The notes under the pieces were generated by a model. The model searched no databases. It had not been told where the DNA came from and worked only from the letters and a program-made list of their open reading frames with translations. Shown piece by piece: positions 31,500 through 43,400 of a stretch of DNA of 64,000 nt. Source of the stretch: Acholoe squamosa (taxonomy: Eukaryota; Annelida; Polychaeta; Phyllodocida; Polynoidae); assembly GCA_949317995.1 (NCBI GenBank), contig OX439039.1:72984002-73048001 (forward strand). Direction: 5' to 3'. The position numbers were made by a program, and so were the translations under genes. Numbering within the stretch: the stretch's first letter is position 1; each line of letters starts with the position of its first letter.

Positions 31500-31800
31500 T
31501 GTGCGTAGTTTCTGGGAGAGAGAAAGACAGAGAGAGAGTGTCATGGAACTGTGTGGTATTTTAGTCAGGCAGCAGTGGTCACGTGAGGAGATCATGGCTC
31601 AGGAATGGGGGCAGAGCTAGGGCCTGTAGCAGGGGACCAGGGCTGAGAGCAGCAGAACTCACTGAGGGCTCACCAGGACAGGACTAAGACAGGACTAAAG
31701 GGGGATGGACTACTGTGACTCTGACTGGACATTGATATACCTATTAAAGGGTTGCTGGCTAGGAGATCTTTTGGAATAGTTATGGATTCTATGGAACCAA

Positions 31801-31801
<1 letters not shown>

Positions 31802-31839
<38 letters not shown>
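31802..31839 (+). repeat. (CA)n microsatellite
   Basis: About 19 CA units. Confidence 0.95.
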
Positions 31840-31840
<1 letters not shown>

Positions 31841-32630
31841 CATGCAGGTGCCACACTAACTGAGTAGGTATTATCAACCAGTGGTATGTATCACTTCACT
31901 CCTTTTAATGCAAATCTACAGGTTGAGTAAATCATGGTTTGTGCCACTCACTTGGAACTGAGATTGTAATGCCTATTTGTAACATCATTAAAAATGTATA
32001 ACTCCCCTGGAGATGGCTGTGTTGTGTCCCAATATATCTTCTCTCCGAAATGGGCTGTGGGGCTTAGATATAGCCTTTACCACTTGACGCTAGTGAATTC
32101 CCCATATGATATAGTAAATTAGTTAAAGCACAGTAGATCACTTGGAGTTATTATCTATTTCTTGAGTTACTGTGGAGAGTCTTACATAGTAGATTAATTA
32201 CGGCACAAACCAATACCTCAAACAAACCCTTCTTAAAACCCTCCCTTCCTATAGCCCAAAGGAATGAAAAGGGTTAGCAGCAAAACCAGGATAAGCATTC
32301 ACAATACCAAAGAGAGTGAAAATCCATGAAGATAGTGAAATTTTTAACTGGCACCAAGAATTACTCTCCCTTCGAGGCTAGACATGCATGCCTGAGAATA
32401 TTGCCTTCAAATTTCCTCTTCAAAAGAGTTCAGTAATTCAGAAAACTCATTTTAGGATACCTCCTGGAGATATCCTAAAATGGCAAATTCACAATTTTCC
32501 CATAATCTCTTGGAAACTCGCCAGACAGAATGTTTGCCAAGATTCAAGTCTGATAGGAGGTATTTATTTTAGAATTGCAACACATCTGTAGTGTTTCCCA
32601 AACCCAAGTCAATTGTATTCTTACAAAGAA
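31840..32630. other. no feature seen
   Basis: Intergenic sequence without a supported gene. A near-palindrome lies around 32455-32480 (TTTTAGGATACCTCC / GGAGATATCCTAAAA). Confidence 0.4.
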
Positions 32631-33150
32631 GGACAATGACACACTACTCAGGTTCCAGCTAGTTCTTTATTCGTCTCTCGTATACACTAGTAAACAAGTC
32701 TCGATGTCAGTCAATTAATAGTGCAAGAGTAGCCTCAGCTATCAGCGATCAATAATACTCAAGAGCAAGCTCTGTCGAGTTAGAACATGTGTAGTATCGA
32801 CTGTAGTCGATACTAACCTTAAAGAATAATTACATCACTCTCCCCTAGGCTCAAGCACTGATAGAGAGAGAAGTAAACTATAACACAGGATCAGTAGAAC
32901 TGGACACTAAATTTTAGCGTGGCCAGTCCGGGACTGAACCCAGGGAGACGACCAGACTCCCCTTTTATAGTAGAGTGGAGGGATCCACGTGACATTACAG
33001 AAATAACTTAGATCTGCTCTTACAACCGGGCGCCTCGTCATGTGTCTAATAATATCTTGATATGGTTGGATAACCATACTATAACTATCGACGGTGGTCG
33101 AAGGTAATAACCGATCGCCACACATCTTTACACCCGGGAAACTTGCCTGG
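32631..33150 (-). mobile_element. possible solo LTR
   Basis: On the minus strand a TATA box (CTATAAAAGG, 32961-32970) is followed about 300 bases later by AATAAA (32666-32671) and then a TGTGTCA-type end, the layout of an LTR. A TGTGGCGATCGG start near 33123 is a candidate left end. No second copy and no clear target duplication were found, so the edges are provisional. It is unrelated to the LTRs at 3.9 and 16.3 kb. Confidence 0.3.
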
Positions 33151-33748
33151 TAATTCACTCACTTCACCAAAAAATCTTGAATGTTCACCACACTTTCTGA
33201 ACTAGCTTCCTGCTACTCAAATAGAAATCTTTCCTAGCTGAGATGAAAGAGACCTGATGTTGGTTATCAATGAGTGTATGATGATGGGGATAAAAATAAT
33301 TTATATTGGCTGTTTGTAGGACATCGTCTAGTCTGTCAACAAACTGGTTTTTTTTCTATACCTGATTGATTATTTAAGAGGAAGAAAATGAATAAACGGA
33401 TGGAAGTGTCCTAAGAACACGTTCTGGGGCATTAACAAGCATAGCTTGACACACTCCTATCTGACAGTCTGAAACAGGGAGAGATAAACTTGTAACTGAT
33501 ATTTTGGCACAAAATGAGTTTTCTTCTGTTTTGACAATTATTGACACAGCAGAACTTGAAAATACAGATAAACCTTTTTGCACTTAAGTGACGACATGGG
33601 GATGGGGACTATGAGAGAGATAATAGTTTCAGCCTGATGGTCACTGCAGTTCTGGTATTTAGGTAGATCGTGATGTATGAATATACCCAACCCCATCATA
33701 CGGGGTCCCATATATGTCCCAAGGGAGAAAGATGCATTTCCTAGAGGG

Positions 33749-33836
33749 GTTTTGTGTGAACAGAGATAGAAACATAACAGGTACACCAGTCGGTTTTGTG
33801 TGAACAGAGATAGAAACATAACAGGTGCACCAGTCG
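33749..33836 (+). repeat. 44-bp tandem duplication
   Basis: Two units (33749-33792 and 33793-33836) containing GAACAGAGATAGAAACATAA differ at one base. Confidence 0.9.
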
Positions 33837-34406
33837 GTTGCACCAGGTAACTAATAACACCAACACATTTTTTCCCCAGAAACAACAAAATGTAATATTT
33901 CTCAAACCCAGCTAACTAGTAGACCCCGCATGAATTACTTCAGAGGTATCTACAAATCTCATGGAAAATTTGGAATGATAGAATGGTTACATAGCAAATA
34001 GAATAAGGCAATAATCAATGCTTTTGGAAATCAACACTTATTACAATAACTTTGAATGATGTGTATGACGTGTTGAACCATTTTATAAATGTTCCCAAGT
34101 ATACATACATTTCCAGGACAAACTATTCACTACCAGGGATCAATCACTCTTTTAATCATGAGAGAGGCATGAGAGGTGTCATGGATTTTGAAAGGAGTGA
34201 AAAGAAATGATTCCTTTCAAAAAGCTTGGGCATTACTATATATACATAAAAGATGACCTTTAGGTGGAGAAAGTTGACTTCTAGATCCCTGACCGTAGAT
34301 ATTTTGGGCGGACCCTTGGGTCCCTACAGTACCTAGGGGTGACCACTGTTGAAATGGATACAAAGTTGTTCAAAGATAATACTTTGGAGTACACATGGGC
34401 AGAAAT
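33837..34406. other. 3' flank of copy B
   Basis: AT-rich sequence without a supported gene. Confidence 0.4.
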
Positions 34407-37400
34407 TCAGTTGGCACTTACTAAAAAGATCAACACTATTTCAGATAATGCTGCAGTCATGAATAAACAGAAAAGGATGCGGTCAGCAGCACACATAATC
34501 GTCCTCCAATCCTCCTCCACCGTTGCCCTTTTCTCTGAGAAAATTATCTTGGCTCTGTCGCTTGAGATTATGCCTTCACTGTCATTCTTACCATTCAAAT
34601 TGGATGATTTTTGAAGGTTTTCATTCATCATTTCAGTCATCTCTTCTGCATTTTTTCCTGCATATGCCTGTCTCTTCTTTATGCACTTTGAGCACCATGT
34701 TGACTCAATAGCAGTTGCTATACACAGCAACCAGGGAGGGGGGTTACCAAACTGGGATAGCCGGAAGTGGGTGCGTATCGTGAAAACAGACCACAGGATG
34801 GTGAGCATTGTCAAGGTCATGTTGATGAGGAAGAGAATTGCTGGAAAAAATGAAAATACAATTAACAGAACAAGCCTTTTGGACAGGAAAAAAACACAAT
34901 TCCTAAACACAATTCTAAAGATGTTCTTGCAACGTTTTTGTAATCACGTTAATTTCCTAAACATGTTTAGCCAAACTATGTGCTTGGCTCAAGTGTTGAG
35001 AAATCTAGGAGTTTAAGTTCAAAATTTGTGTTTAGATGTTTATGAAATTTTGTGTTTAGATGTTTATGAAATTTTGTGTTTAGATGTCTAAGTGATTTGG
35101 TAGGAAGTAAGGGTTTGCAGACATGAATGCATTAAAAAAAAAATAAAGGAATATCTTTTGTTTGTTTTCTTGTTTACTGGAGGACATCAGCAGGTATTTT
35201 ACATGACAAAGTCTCCAAAGATGTCAGCTACAGCTGTGTACATATATGTACACACTGCATTAGAAAGAGAGACTTGAGAAAGTACAACAGCTTGGCAGGA
35301 AGGACAGAGCTTTAGCCTTAACAAAATAGCATGAAGTACATGTCAGTCATGGAGTTTGTTGATTATTTTATGGTAACGATGGTGGTGTAAGTTGAATTTA
35401 GTCAATTTTCTATTGCTGTTTCTATTTTCATGACATTCAATGAAATGGTACTATGATAAACAAGGGGTTTGGGGACATTTGTCAGAACAATTGATTATAA
35501 CTGCGTGCAGATAGTCCATTCAGAGGTAGTGCTGCTACCTGGTGTGGATTTGACATCCAAGTACCTAAACATATTGATGTTTAAATCTAAACACCTAATA
35601 TTCAATTGTTTAAACTCTAAACATCTAAACATGTTTAGCAAAAATGTTAATGTATTTAGAATAAAAGTGTTTATTTCCTAAATGCGTAGTCAATGAGACA
35701 CCTCACATACCTATATGTTTAGGTTTTAAACATATTTAGACCTAAACATGTTTAAAATCAAAACACCATTTTTGCAGTGTATGGTACTGAATAGGATCTT
35801 TTCTATGCAATTTATTACTGCATAGAATAAGATTAATTATATGGTATGGTCTTTCTCTACATAATGTTTTGGAAGAAGGAAAGCTTAAATTATTGTGTGG
35901 ACAATTATACTTTCACTAATGTACTATGACTTAGATTATTGATATTGTGCTTTTAGCAGTTTATACTCACATATTAGGGGTAATATCATTGTTGACTCTG
36001 GTATTTTGTCTGCCATAATCATGATAAAAACAGAGTATGCAAGGAATGATGTCAATCCAAGTGACACCCGTTCCCCACCTTCAGGAGGCAGAAAGAAACT
36101 GCACGACACGATCATATTTAGCATCATGGAGGGAATGATGAGGTAGGTTAAGTGGTAGATGGCACGTCGTTGTATGAATAAAGAAAAGACCACAAAGCTG
36201 TAGCTGGTTCGTGGTTCACTGTAGTTGTAATGTCTGATGAGTTCCCTGCCTTTAATACCTAGTATGTCCCAGTCAGCAGATGGATAGTCAGTTGACATGA
36301 CTGGATTTTGAGTCATGCGGTAGTACACCTGCTCAATTCCGTGAGCCCAGGATCCCACAAGAAAATCACAAGTCTGTTTATCAAAGGGAAATTTTCTTAA
36401 GAAGACTTGGCAAGATGTTAAAATTGAGAAGGGACTGAACCGAACAATCTTGCCATTGTTCCAGACGGCTACATTCTCCTGTACACCAAGGAAGGGTGCC
36501 ACCATATTCTTAGCATCTCCAACCCTGGTGAAAAAATAGAGAGTGTGTAATCATATAGACTAGATAATTCCTGATACATATATAGCATACAATTTCACCA
36601 TTCTACAAAGATATGCTATTGTTATACCTCACAGAATCTGCCTAAAGTCAGGGTGCACCTCACAAGCAGGGTATATCTACTTTGAGATAGAGGTAAAACT
36701 GGTCAGAGTTGCGCCTTATAGATTTGAAACAAAGTTAGGGTGTTCCTCATAAGTAGGGTGCAACTTATTTCTAATTTTACAACAATGTATATGTGAATGG
36801 GATCTGCTCCACTCAGACTCTGTTGTTGTTTCCCTTATATAGTTTATAGTTATTGTTTATAATTCAATAATAAATGATTGACGTACAGGTTATAAATGAC
36901 AACATCTGGTACCCAGATGACACTAGCCGGCAGTATCAAAACTTTAACCCCATCATGATTGGCTGGGTCCCATTTGAAAACAGCATCATACCACTCCTGA
37001 AAAAAATCAAAATTGGATAGACAGAAAATGTCATAACTTTTGTGAGTGGGTAGCTGTTCCAGCAGTGGATCTTCTGCAAGTGAATCTTAAACGAGAGCAT
37101 GGTGTTTGAATTATTATAAGGCTTTATGGAATGAACATGTGATTATCTGAGTGTTAAATTTAATATCAAAGATATGGTATCAATGTTTTTTTCCCTGCAC
37201 GTCTCTCTCATGCATGGCTCTATCATGTTTGCAGTAAAGACATAGCAGTGAAGCGCAGTGAAGCGATAATAAAATCCTGGTCTGGAACCAGGAGGTTAAT
37301 TCAAAACATCACTACCCCAGCGATGGTAGGAATGTTTCTACTCTATCCATTTTAGCGGAGGTAAGGTGTAACTACCTTGCTTTATCACAGCCAGCCCTAT

Positions 37401-40400
37401 GTATTCAGGTGGTGGCATACATTATCACAAACAGAACACACTGTGCACAGAGGGAAGAGAGCCAAAATAAATGAATAGCTGTGGAAACATTCCTTTTCAC
37501 TACAGTGATTACAAAAGCGTTCCCCTTCCCTATATGAGCTAATTATAGAGTATAGGGTGCACTAAGAGAGAGAAAGGAAGCACGACTTTACTGTGCACTC
37601 AACGCATGTGTAGCCTTAGCAGCCCTCAAGGACCCTCAGCAACTGTCCTGCCTCCCCTTTATATGTATACAGCAGGCACAGTCACTCTTGAGAGGAGGAG
37701 TGTTCCCTACTGGTGCTCTTGTACTTAGGGGAAACCACTATGCATTTCTTTCGGTACCATCACAGTGGTGGTAAGGCTGGAAAAGGAATAGTGAATGATC
37801 CAAAGGACTTGCTGTGCCTGACTGGGCTACCACCATTATAATACTTAGGATAGACTGACTAGGTCTTATAAGATGTGCCTACAGTACCATCACAGGGGTA
37901 GCGATGGGAGGATCTTTTCAATTAACCTCCTGGAAAATGTCCATACGGTATTGACACAACCCATCACTTTTGATATTATGCATGAATTCAGAGACAAATA
38001 GATTCTTGTTCATATTTTATTTTCAGAAACTGTTTACAACATGGCATTAGGTTTAACTTAGGATATATGAGTTATGCATAAATTCTCGGTGGAGAAATAT
38101 TGTTTTAGTATAATCATTATTTTTTTCCATCTCTTCTCACCTGTTTAATCCAAATGACAGAATCCAATACCTCTCGCTTTTCATCCTAGAACAAAGGAAA
38201 CCAGAGATTTGTGTGTAAGAGTGCATTTCCAAGTTTATTCTGAAATAGAAACTCATTCACAGCTGTGCCTATAGTTGTGCACAGGACCCAATGCAGGCAC
38301 AAAAATATTTTCTTTGTTTAATCAACATTGATAAGCTGATGGCCAATATTCCGGATCTGCTAAACTATCTTCTTATATGCTTCTTATATGCTTTAACATT
38401 ACATTTTGGCCTAATTATCTGTCTTTTTTCACCAAACACCGGATGAAAATAAAAGAAAAAAGTTATTTTCACATATACATAGGTTGATTTGTTGAATGGT
38501 CCATTGATAATGAAATATTCTTACCAGGTCCAGTAGTTGGATGAAGTGCATGGTCATGTTGACAACGAGACAGTCACTTGAGGAGGTCACAGGTCGTACA
38601 TGGCGGCTATAGTTGGCGCTGAGCTGTTCATAGAGCATCATTTCGGGAGACACACTATTATGTGTGATGGACAGGACTACTATATTCCAATTATGAAAAA
38701 GAAGATAAAGCATGTTATTAGACAATGGTAGTATTTGTCATGATTTGCACGGGTCATTTAGATGAAACAGTGAGGAGCAGGTACATGTAATCAATTGTAA
38801 TCCTAACATTATATCTCATCTATACCGGACGTGCAAATGCACAATGCACATCTGTACATATCTTCAGTAAAGGAGTGACAACTATTGTTAGAAACAACAC
38901 GATCTGTGCTGCCACTGCGTATGTAAAACTCTTCATATTCTGTACTCCTGGGTCTGTACTCAGCAACTGTGGAATTAGGACCAGGACCAGTGGCGATTAT
39001 GTAGGTTTATGTTCTTAAGAAATGCTGTCCAGGAGAGGGGCTATATATCAATTATTTCAGCCATGCGTATTGAATAATATTGCACTGTAAATTGAACAGG
39101 CTATCCAGAAGAGAGACTATATTTACTGGTCATGAATATGATACACTACTGTATTATTGTACTTTAGGGCCTAAACCCATTACGCAATTGTGAAGTTGGC
39201 CGACCAGATAAATCAGGTAGAGATCCTGTCAAAATCGGGCACAGAATCGGCCATTGAAGGATGATTCAATGGTAAATGAAGGGTTGTATGATGAGAATTG
39301 TACTTTAAAGGTCTGAGGTAACAAACATCAGATGTATATTCATACTCTTTGCTAAACTGAGTAGATGAATATAATGGTATGACAGAATCGGGTTCATACA
39401 AACCTACCTAAAATATCTAACATGTTTGATATATGAAAATCGGCAAGGAGGTAAGAATGCCATGTAAAATTGGTACTTTAATGCACTGTCGGCCATGGAA
39501 TCGGGGGTATATTACTTGGAAAATGTCTCTTCGAGAAACATATCACTCTAGATTAGCCAATATTATTCAAATTTCGGTCAATAAAGGCACCGATTATAGC
39601 ATAATCGGTTAATGGGGTTTGGGCTAACAGGCTATCTGGAAGGCAGGCTTCTATATATCGTCATCTAGTGGCCAAATGGCACACATGGGATTTGTACAAG
39701 AGGCAACAAATGCGGAGTGATACCAGACGGTAATAGCACTATAGTGGCCAAGGTCTACAGAGAAATTCATCACTGCTTTTACTGGTTTACACTCTAAATA
39801 TTGTACAGGTCCTCTCTATACATATTAATCTTTATAGAACACCATCTCCAGATGGTATTTCATATCCTCCAAACCCATTTGTATGTTGTCTGGAATCTAC
39901 CTCTTATTTTTGGAGAGAGGTAGTGCTCACCATGGATGTTAAGTATATACATTATCTCACCAACCCTATGCCTAGGAACCTATTTATGTCAGTGTTTTGA
40001 CTTAATGGACTGGGCTTGCTACGAGTATATTTATTGTGATGATGACTGACAATCCATTTTAAACGTTGAATTATAGGTGTGTCAACACTTCTGAGTATAT
40101 GAGAAGAGGGGGTTGAAATATGAGAGGTGTGAAGATGAGCAAGCAGGGGATAAGAATAATGAGACTCGTCACTTTTACAGTCTAAGAGATCTAACTAGTG
40201 AGAAGGTGAAAGGAGTAAAAACTCAACTTAACATCTGTTGCATGTTATCAGATGTCACTACTTGCTATATCTTAGGGAGTAGGCCTACATCTGTAGCGGT
40301 ACCCCCTTGGCAAAGAAGGGTTTTCGCAAAGTTTTCAATAATTGTGAACTGTTTCTCAAGCAAACGTTTCTTAAGATACGACATCTACACTGTAATACAC

Positions 40401-43400
40401 TTTGCCAATGAAAAGAAACATTTGGCAAAAGTTTTTGTGTCACATATAATTTCTTTTGATTTTAAAGATGTTTACATACAAGCTCTATCTCTCAACGCCA
40501 CAATCCTTCGAGATTTATCTTCTTACATCTATCTCAATTATGCAAAGTAAAGTACCAGAAAGTCACTGACATAACCATCAAACATACAGAGTCAGGGCTT
40601 CTACAAAGTTAGTATACAGTACCGGTTTGCCCTTGTACAATTGGTGAAGTAGGCCTGAGATGGTGACACGATAAGGGATGTATCCACTGCGACGGATGGA
40701 CCATCCATCTCCCTTCATCCGTTTTTTGCTCCATAGCAATCAATGATAAATAACACGGATGAAACCGACGGATGGTCCATCCATCGGCACTGGATGCACC
40801 CCTATATCTAATTGATATCATCAACTTCGATCAAGCAGTTTCTAACTTTGATGAAAGGTTCTGTGCCCACTGAGCTAACACTCTGAATGTTACCTTCCCA
40901 AAACCCATTACCCGATTATGCTACAATCCACACCTCTATTGGGCTGAATTTTTAATGTAATTGGCCGATTTAGCACTTATATGTTTCTAGAACAGACATT
41001 TTCCGAAGAATATACACAGATTCCAGGGCCGATGGTGCATAAGAGTACCGACTTTACGTGGCATTCTAATCCCCATGCCGATTTTCACACATCAAGCCTG
41101 TTAGATATTTCAGGTAGGTTTGTACGAACCTGATTGTGTCATACAATGAAACAGATCTAGCCAGGTTAGCAAAGAGCATAAATATTTATCTGATATTTAT
41201 TGTCTGGCACATTTGTAGTATAATTTCATCATAGAACCCCTTTATCTGCCATCAAATTACCCTTCAGTGCCCGATTCTGCACCCGATTTTGACAGGATCT
41301 ATACCCGATTTATCTGATCGGCCAGCTTTACAAACGGCTAATGGGTTTAGGCCCTAATAGGCAGAGATAATTTGGGTGCTCTGACATCAATTTTCTGCTC
41401 TCAATAATACATCCTAACATCTGAGACCTGATATTGTTGATGAGGGTGCAAAAGTATGTCATATTGACATAACCTCTGAGCCGGTCTGACCCTCTCAGAC
41501 TCCCTGGCATCACGCACGATGACTCTCCACTCTTTTTTACCACAACTGCATATTTACTTTGACTTAGTGCACCACTTCATTTCCCGTAGGAGTATTGTGT
41601 TGTGTCTACTGGAGGGTGTTGTTCCTATTGTAAAAAGAGCTGTGAGTATGTGCCCTCTTTTCTAAACAAGTCGTGCACTGCTTCACCACATCAGTCTGAA
41701 AAGTCACCTGCCTTGTTTAAAACAGAGAGAGCTTCACTATCAGGTACCTACTCATGTCACACAATCTATAGTATATTATACTGACTGACTTCTCCCAACT
41801 AGGTACCTACTCAAATCCCCCTTTTTTAGCACCATACTTGAATGACCACTTGTGAGCAACAAAAGGGACAAGTTATAGCTATATGAAAAGAAAGGACTGG
41901 AAACAAGGGCATTTTAGCCAGCTCTTCCTTTTACTATAGGAGCAACACCCTCCAGTATTTGGGTGAAGATATTTATCTTGTAGTTGTACCACAGTGGAAT
42001 TGGGAAGTCCTTACTGCTAGCGTTACCCACTGAAGAGGGGAGGGGTGTTACTTCACGATTCCTTGTGGTTTGTCATCAACTGCGAAACTACAGTCCCTTC
42101 TCTTATTTTTCTATTTGATAACACCTCTAAAGAGCTAAAATATCTGTCCCTCTACATATTTCAAGATGGCAGATGGCAACCCCTCCCCTTTTAGGACAGT
42201 CTTCAAGCTAAAAAAAAATGGTTGAACTCATAAGATATGTGGTCTCCTTCATCCATATTTGAACTGTGACCGCTCTTAAAAGCTTCATCAATCTAACCTA
42301 ATGTTCTTATTTCTTTGATACGCACAGCGTTTCAGGGTAGGTACCCACAGTATGACACACAAGTCGGGATTGAGTGCCCCCCCCCACTTGGTATTGACAT
42401 AAGGAAACTCCCAGGAAACTCTACCATCACCCACTGTATTTATTAGATGTTATACCACGATTTCTGGGTTACACAGTACTTTTTCGTGGCTATTCCCATA
42501 CACATATCTGTCGATATTGCACACCCTGTATACTTTAGCATCAATTTTGTAAGGCGTGCGGTTATCCATGTAAGGCGTGCGGTTATCCATGTAAGGCGTG
42601 CGGTTATCCAGGATAACCGCACATCTCTCATGTCCTTCCATGTCATATGTTACATGTTAAAACCCATGATAGACTTGACTAGGGCAGGGCTCGAACCTGC
42701 AGCCTAAGATCCCTAGTCCAACCCCCTATGCAGTGCGCCACAGGGACTGACGAGAAACACTCGGTTCGAACCACGTCTGGATATGATACAAAGCCGTGTG
42801 CGCTATCGCTGTCGGCTGCCGGGCGACGAGGTGTATTATACACAAACATAACCGCGAGAAGCATCTTTTTTCGCCGTGTGCACTGTAGCTGTCCGCTGCC
42901 GGGCGCAGAAGGAGGAGACGCGGTGGTCTAGCGGTTAGCGCGTTGGGCCAAGCCGTCAGAGGTACATGGATCGAGCCCCGGTCTGGGCGCATCTTTTTTC
43001 GCCGTGTGCGCTGTCGCTGTCCGCTGCCGGGCGAGGAGGTGTATATCTAATCTAACAGTTAGTAACACAGTACGGGGCATCTTTTTTTCGCTGTGTGTCC
43101 GCTACCATAACCGAGACGCATTCAATGCCAAGCCGAGACCGGGGCTGTCGCTGTCCGCTGCCGGGCGCTGAGGTGTATGTACCATACCATCGTGTACACA
43201 CAATGGCTGGCATAGAGTCCCGGGGAGGGGGAATAATTTTTGTTTTCAACTTGAATTTATTGGTATTCTATTGATTATTTATTGGTTTCATGGTATAAAA
43301 TAAGTAGTCAATGGATAATTCATGACTCGTGTGTGTTAGCAAAGGCTAATAACACTCGGCCTACGGCCTCGTGTCATTATCCTTCACTAACACACACTCG

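Noticed and set aside
40113-40550. 145-codon plus-strand frame within the first intron of copy B
   Set aside because: No motif, no splice partner, lies between repeat arms; likely chance.
42549-42611. Possible CRISPR-like repeats
   Set aside because: The 21-bp units are directly adjacent with no spacers, in an animal genome.
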